Source: Gallionella sp. | GTDB taxonomy: Bacteria; Pseudomonadota; Gammaproteobacteria; Burkholderiales; Gallionellaceae | Length of the DNA: 11,252 nucleotides | Assembly (NCBI GenBank): GCA_004298605.1 | Contig: SCPW01000170.1 | Location: forward strand, 1-11,252 | Reading direction: 5' to 3' | Part shown: one piece after another, positions 8,037 to 11,252 of the stretch | Layout: each line of letters starts with the position of its first letter | Position numbering within the stretch: position 1 is the first letter of the stretch | The notes under the pieces: generated by a model | Database searches by the model: none | Seen by the model: the letters and a program-made list of their open reading frames with translations, nothing else | Told to the model about the DNA's origin: nothing | Position numbers and translations under genes: made by a program

Positions 8037-8597
8037 TCATTCATCCCGCATTTCACACCCCGGAAACAGCGTTTCCGCATAGCCGAATTGCGTCATATCC
8101 CGGATGCGCGCCGGATACAGAATCCCGTTCAGATGGTCGCATTCGTGCTGCACCACGCGCGCGTGGAATCCGCTTGCCGTCCTGTCGAGCAGCGCGCCGT
8201 ATTCGTCATAACCCTGGTAACGGATATTCTGGAAGCGCGGCACGAGCCCGCGTAATCCTGGCACGCTCAAACAGCCTTCCCACGCTTCTTCGAGCTTGTC
8301 ATCCAGGGGGGTGATGAGCGGGTTGATGAGCACGGTTTCCGGCACCGTTTCCGCATCGGGATAACGCGGGTTTGGCCTGCCCTGATGTTCCTGCTGGAGC
8401 GGTTGCGCGCCGAAAATCACCACGCGCAGGTTCACGCCGATTTGCGGCGCGGCCAGACCCACGCCATTCAATGCCTGCATGGTGTCGCGCATATCCGCCA
8501 GCAATGCGCGCAAGTCATCGCCGCCAAAATCTTTGACCGGCTCGGCGCGCTGCAACAGCCGCGCATCGCCCATATGCAATACCGCCTTAATCGCCAT
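8037..8597 (-). CDS. def: Peptide deformylase
   Basis: Peptide deformylase removes the formyl group from the N-terminal methionine of new proteins in the cytoplasm using a metal ion, usually Fe2+. The product is 186 aa. All three family motifs are intact: [10 protein letters not shown] (45-54), EGCLSVPG (107-114, metal ligand C109) and QHECDHLNG (150-158, ligands H151 and H155, catalytic E152). The region of about 64-86 ([21 protein letters not shown]) is longer than in E. coli Def and resembles a second deformylase type seen in Pseudomonas and Burkholderia (recalled, not checked). It is not next to fmt, so it may be an additional copy; a fmt-linked def may exist elsewhere. The ATG overlaps the mtnP end by 11 bases, with GGTGA about 7 bases ahead, indicating coupled translation. 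It is the last gene of the minus-strand cluster. Confidence 0.96.
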   Translation of the reverse strand: MAIKAVLHMGDARLLQRAEPVKDFGGDDLRALLADMRDTMQALNGVGLAAPQIGVNLRVVIFGAQPLQQEHQGRPNPRYPDAETVPETVLINPLITPLDDKLEEAWEGCLSVPGLRGLVPRFQNIRYQGYDEYGALLDRTASGFHARVVQHECDHLNGILYPARIRDMTQFGYAETLFPGCEMRDE

Positions 8598-9333
8598 CGC
8601 AGTTCACCACGCATTCGAGGATGCTGCGCACCCGCGCCATCGCCGCGCTGGCGGCGACATTGACTTGCTCCATATGGATGCCGTTTTTGCTGTCGCCGCG
8701 CCCCGCCGCATGGTTCACGACCACGGCGATGGTGGCGTAATTCATCTCCAGCTCCATCGCCAGCGCGGTTTCCGGCATGCCGGTCATGCCGACCATGTCG
8801 GCGCCGTCACGCTCGTAGCGGTTGATTTCCGCGACGCTGTCCAGGCGTGGCCCCTGTGTCGCGGCATACACGCCGCCATCCAGGCAGGGCTGTTGCACCT
8901 CGGCCGCGCTGCGCAGGATGCGGCGGCGCAATCTGGGGCAATACGGCAGCGTGAAATCGACATTGGTATAGCTGGTGTCGCGCGTATCGAAAAAAGTGGC
9001 GTCGCGGCCGTGGGTGTAGTCGATGATCTGGTCCGGCACGACAATAATGCCGGGCGTCAGATCCGCGCGGATGCCGCCGACCGTGGCGACCGAGACGACC
9101 TCGTTCACGCCCTGTTCGCGCAGCGCCCATAAATTGGCGCGGTAGTTCACCAAGTGCGGCGGGATGGTATAGCCATAACCGTGGCGCGCCAGAAAAATCA
9201 CTTCGTGCTGGTTCAGCGTGCCGAACAGGAATGCGCAGGAAGGCTCGCCATAAGGCGTGCGCAACACCTGCCGGTGCGTGATTTCCAGGTTCGCCAGTTC
9301 CGTCAGGCCGCGACCGCCAATGATTGCCAACAT
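8587..9333 (-). CDS. mtnP: MTAP/PNP-family phosphorylase, probably S-methyl-5'-thioinosine phosphorylase
   Basis: This 248-aa protein belongs to the trimeric purine nucleoside / methylthioadenosine phosphorylase family, which splits the nucleoside with phosphate into base and sugar-1-phosphate. Visible conserved parts are the N-terminal IGGRGL loop, [58 protein letters not shown] and VVNHAAG. The Asn in VVNHAAG (N207) occupies the purine-recognition position where adenine-specific MTAP has Asp, so a 6-oxopurine (methylthioinosine) substrate, as in Pseudomonas PA3004, is inferred. R8 in IGGRGL is odd, because Ser or Thr is usual and binds phosphate. AAAGGA at 9341-9346 is a good ribosome site with a 7-base spacer. 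Upstream hpt would use the hypoxanthine product. The specificity is inference; the family is certain. Confidence 0.9.
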   Translation of the reverse strand: MLAIIGGRGLTELANLEITHRQVLRTPYGEPSCAFLFGTLNQHEVIFLARHGYGYTIPPHLVNYRANLWALREQGVNEVVSVATVGGIRADLTPGIIVVPDQIIDYTHGRDATFFDTRDTSYTNVDFTLPYCPRLRRRILRSAAEVQQPCLDGGVYAATQGPRLDSVAEINRYERDGADMVGMTGMPETALAMELEMNYATIAVVVNHAAGRGDSKNGIHMEQVNVAASAAMARVRSILECVVNCDGD

Positions 9334-9365
9334 AAAACTATCCTTTCTTTACCGCTTATGGTGAG

Positions 9366-9424
9366 TAGGGAGTTGTAAGTGGTGAGCGGGCAAACCGCCC
9401 GCACTTCCCACTTCCCACTCCCTA
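9366..9424. repeat. 59-bp imperfect inverted repeat with tandem 7-bp motif
   Basis: Three nested arm pairs surround the loop AAACC (9392-9396): GCGGGC (9386-9391) with GCCCGC (9397-9402), AAGTGG (9377-9382) with CCACTT (9408-9413), and TAGGGAGT (9366-9373) with ACTCCCTA (9417-9424). The arms are separated by short mismatched or bulged segments. The right arm holds tandem copies of a 7-bp unit (CACTTCC, CACTTCC, CACTCCC; 9402-9422). It fills most of the gap between hpt and mtnP, and the hpt stop codon is its outer end. A T-run is absent on either strand. It could be a dispersed REP or MITE-like element, an mRNA processing or stability hairpin, or a weak terminator. Confidence 0.7.
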
Positions 9425-9970
9425 AGCCTTCACCGCATAAATGGCGGGCAGATTACGCCACGCCCCTTCGATATCCATGCCATAGCCAAACACAAAACGG
9501 TCCGGCAGCTCCACCCCGACGAAATCGGCATGGATGGGTTTCTTCCTGCCATGCCGCTTGTCGGCAAACACCGCGCTGTAAAACTTGCCCGCGCCCAGTT
9601 CCATCACCCGCTGGCGCAAGGCCTGCAAAGTATGGCCTTCGTCGAGAATATCATCCAGCACCAGCACCACGCGGCCGCGCACGTTTTCGCGCGGCGAAAC
9701 CTTCCAGTGCATCGCGCCGCCGTGCCGCGCATCGCCGTAGCGCGACACGTGCACATAGTCGAAATCCAGCGGAAAATCGAGCAGCGGCAACAACTGTCCG
9801 GTGAACACCACCGCGCCCCCCATCACCGACAAGACCAGCGGGTGCTTGTCCGCCAGCGCGGCATTGATCTGCCGCGCGACTTCGTGCAGCGACGCCTGCA
9901 CCTGCTCGGCCGGATACAGCAATTCCGCCTGTTGCAGGATGTCGCGGGCGCGCTGGATGGATACAGTCAC
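9422..9970 (-). CDS. hpt: Hypoxanthine-guanine phosphoribosyltransferase
   Basis: This enzyme salvages hypoxanthine and guanine with PRPP to IMP and GMP in the cytoplasm. The product is 182 aa, normal for type I phosphoribosyltransferases. The PRPP-binding loop is LVLDDILDEGHTL (103-115), with D106 and D107 as the acidic pair and D110 at the usual catalytic-base position. LSVMGGAVVFTGQLL (48-60) is the family's non-proline cis-peptide and pyrophosphate loop region. DRFVFGYGMDIEGAWRNLP (157-174) is the C-terminal purine-binding segment. The start is GTG (9970), three bases after the galU stop, so translation is probably coupled. The stop TAG is part of the inverted repeat at 9366-9424. mtnP downstream probably supplies hypoxanthine. 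Confidence 0.93.
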   Translation of the reverse strand: MTVSIQRARDILQQAELLYPAEQVQASLHEVARQINAALADKHPLVLSVMGGAVVFTGQLLPLLDFPLDFDYVHVSRYGDARHGGAMHWKVSPRENVRGRVVLVLDDILDEGHTLQALRQRVMELGAGKFYSAVFADKRHGRKKPIHADFVGVELPDRFVFGYGMDIEGAWRNLPAIYAVKA

Positions 9971-9973
9971 GGT

Positions 9974-11252
<1,279 letters not shown>

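Noticed and set aside
8479..9132. Plus-strand open frame opposite def and mtnP
   Set aside because: It is antisense to two clear enzymes with intact motifs, and its Ala/Arg/Asp/His-rich content is typical of a shadow frame.

Overview
The window is a gene-dense, GC-rich stretch of a Gram-negative chromosome. Gene content (lipid A and outer-membrane assembly genes) and gene order (rseP-bamA-ompH-lpxD-fabZ-lpxA-lpxB-rnhB, and ligA-galU-hpt-mtnP-def) fit a betaproteobacterium, possibly Nitrosomonadales or relatives. That placement is an inference from memory of gene order and protein style, not a database result. The first 13 bases are not genomic: they match the 3' end of the Illumina adapter, so this is an untrimmed contig end.

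Plus strand, 14-7059: one compact envelope-biogenesis operon. It runs from the 3' end of rseP (site-2 protease) through bamA (outer-membrane insertase), ompH/skp (periplasmic chaperone), lpxD, fabZ, lpxA and lpxB (lipid A synthesis, with the competing fatty-acid dehydratase) to rnhB (RNase HII). Genes are separated by a few bases or overlap (lpxD/fabZ and lpxB/rnhB). Methionine at the LpxA acyl-ruler position predicts a C10 3-hydroxyacyl chain at lipid A positions 3/3'.

Plus strand, 7060-8018: a 124-base gap with an inverted repeat and an extended -10 promoter-like site is followed by two small genes. One encodes a TPR protein (138 aa). The other encodes a 134-aa protein that I do not recognise. 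This pair is the only part of the window without a clear housekeeping role.

Minus strand, 11252-8037: the 3' end of ligA, then galU, hpt, mtnP and def, reading away from the window's right edge and converging on the unknown gene with 18 bases between stop codons. mtnP and hpt together form a plausible 5'-methylthioinosine to hypoxanthine to IMP salvage route. Between hpt and mtnP lies a 59-bp imperfect inverted repeat with a tandem 7-bp motif, whose outer arm contains the hpt stop codon.

I see no phage, plasmid, CRISPR, toxin-antitoxin or defence genes, no RNA genes and no insertion sequence. No gene-free stretch exceeds 300 bases. I found no convincing new biological system. The items most worth following are the hpt/mtnP palindrome, the TPR and unknown-protein pair, the LpxA ruler residue and an odd arginine in the MtnP phosphate loop.
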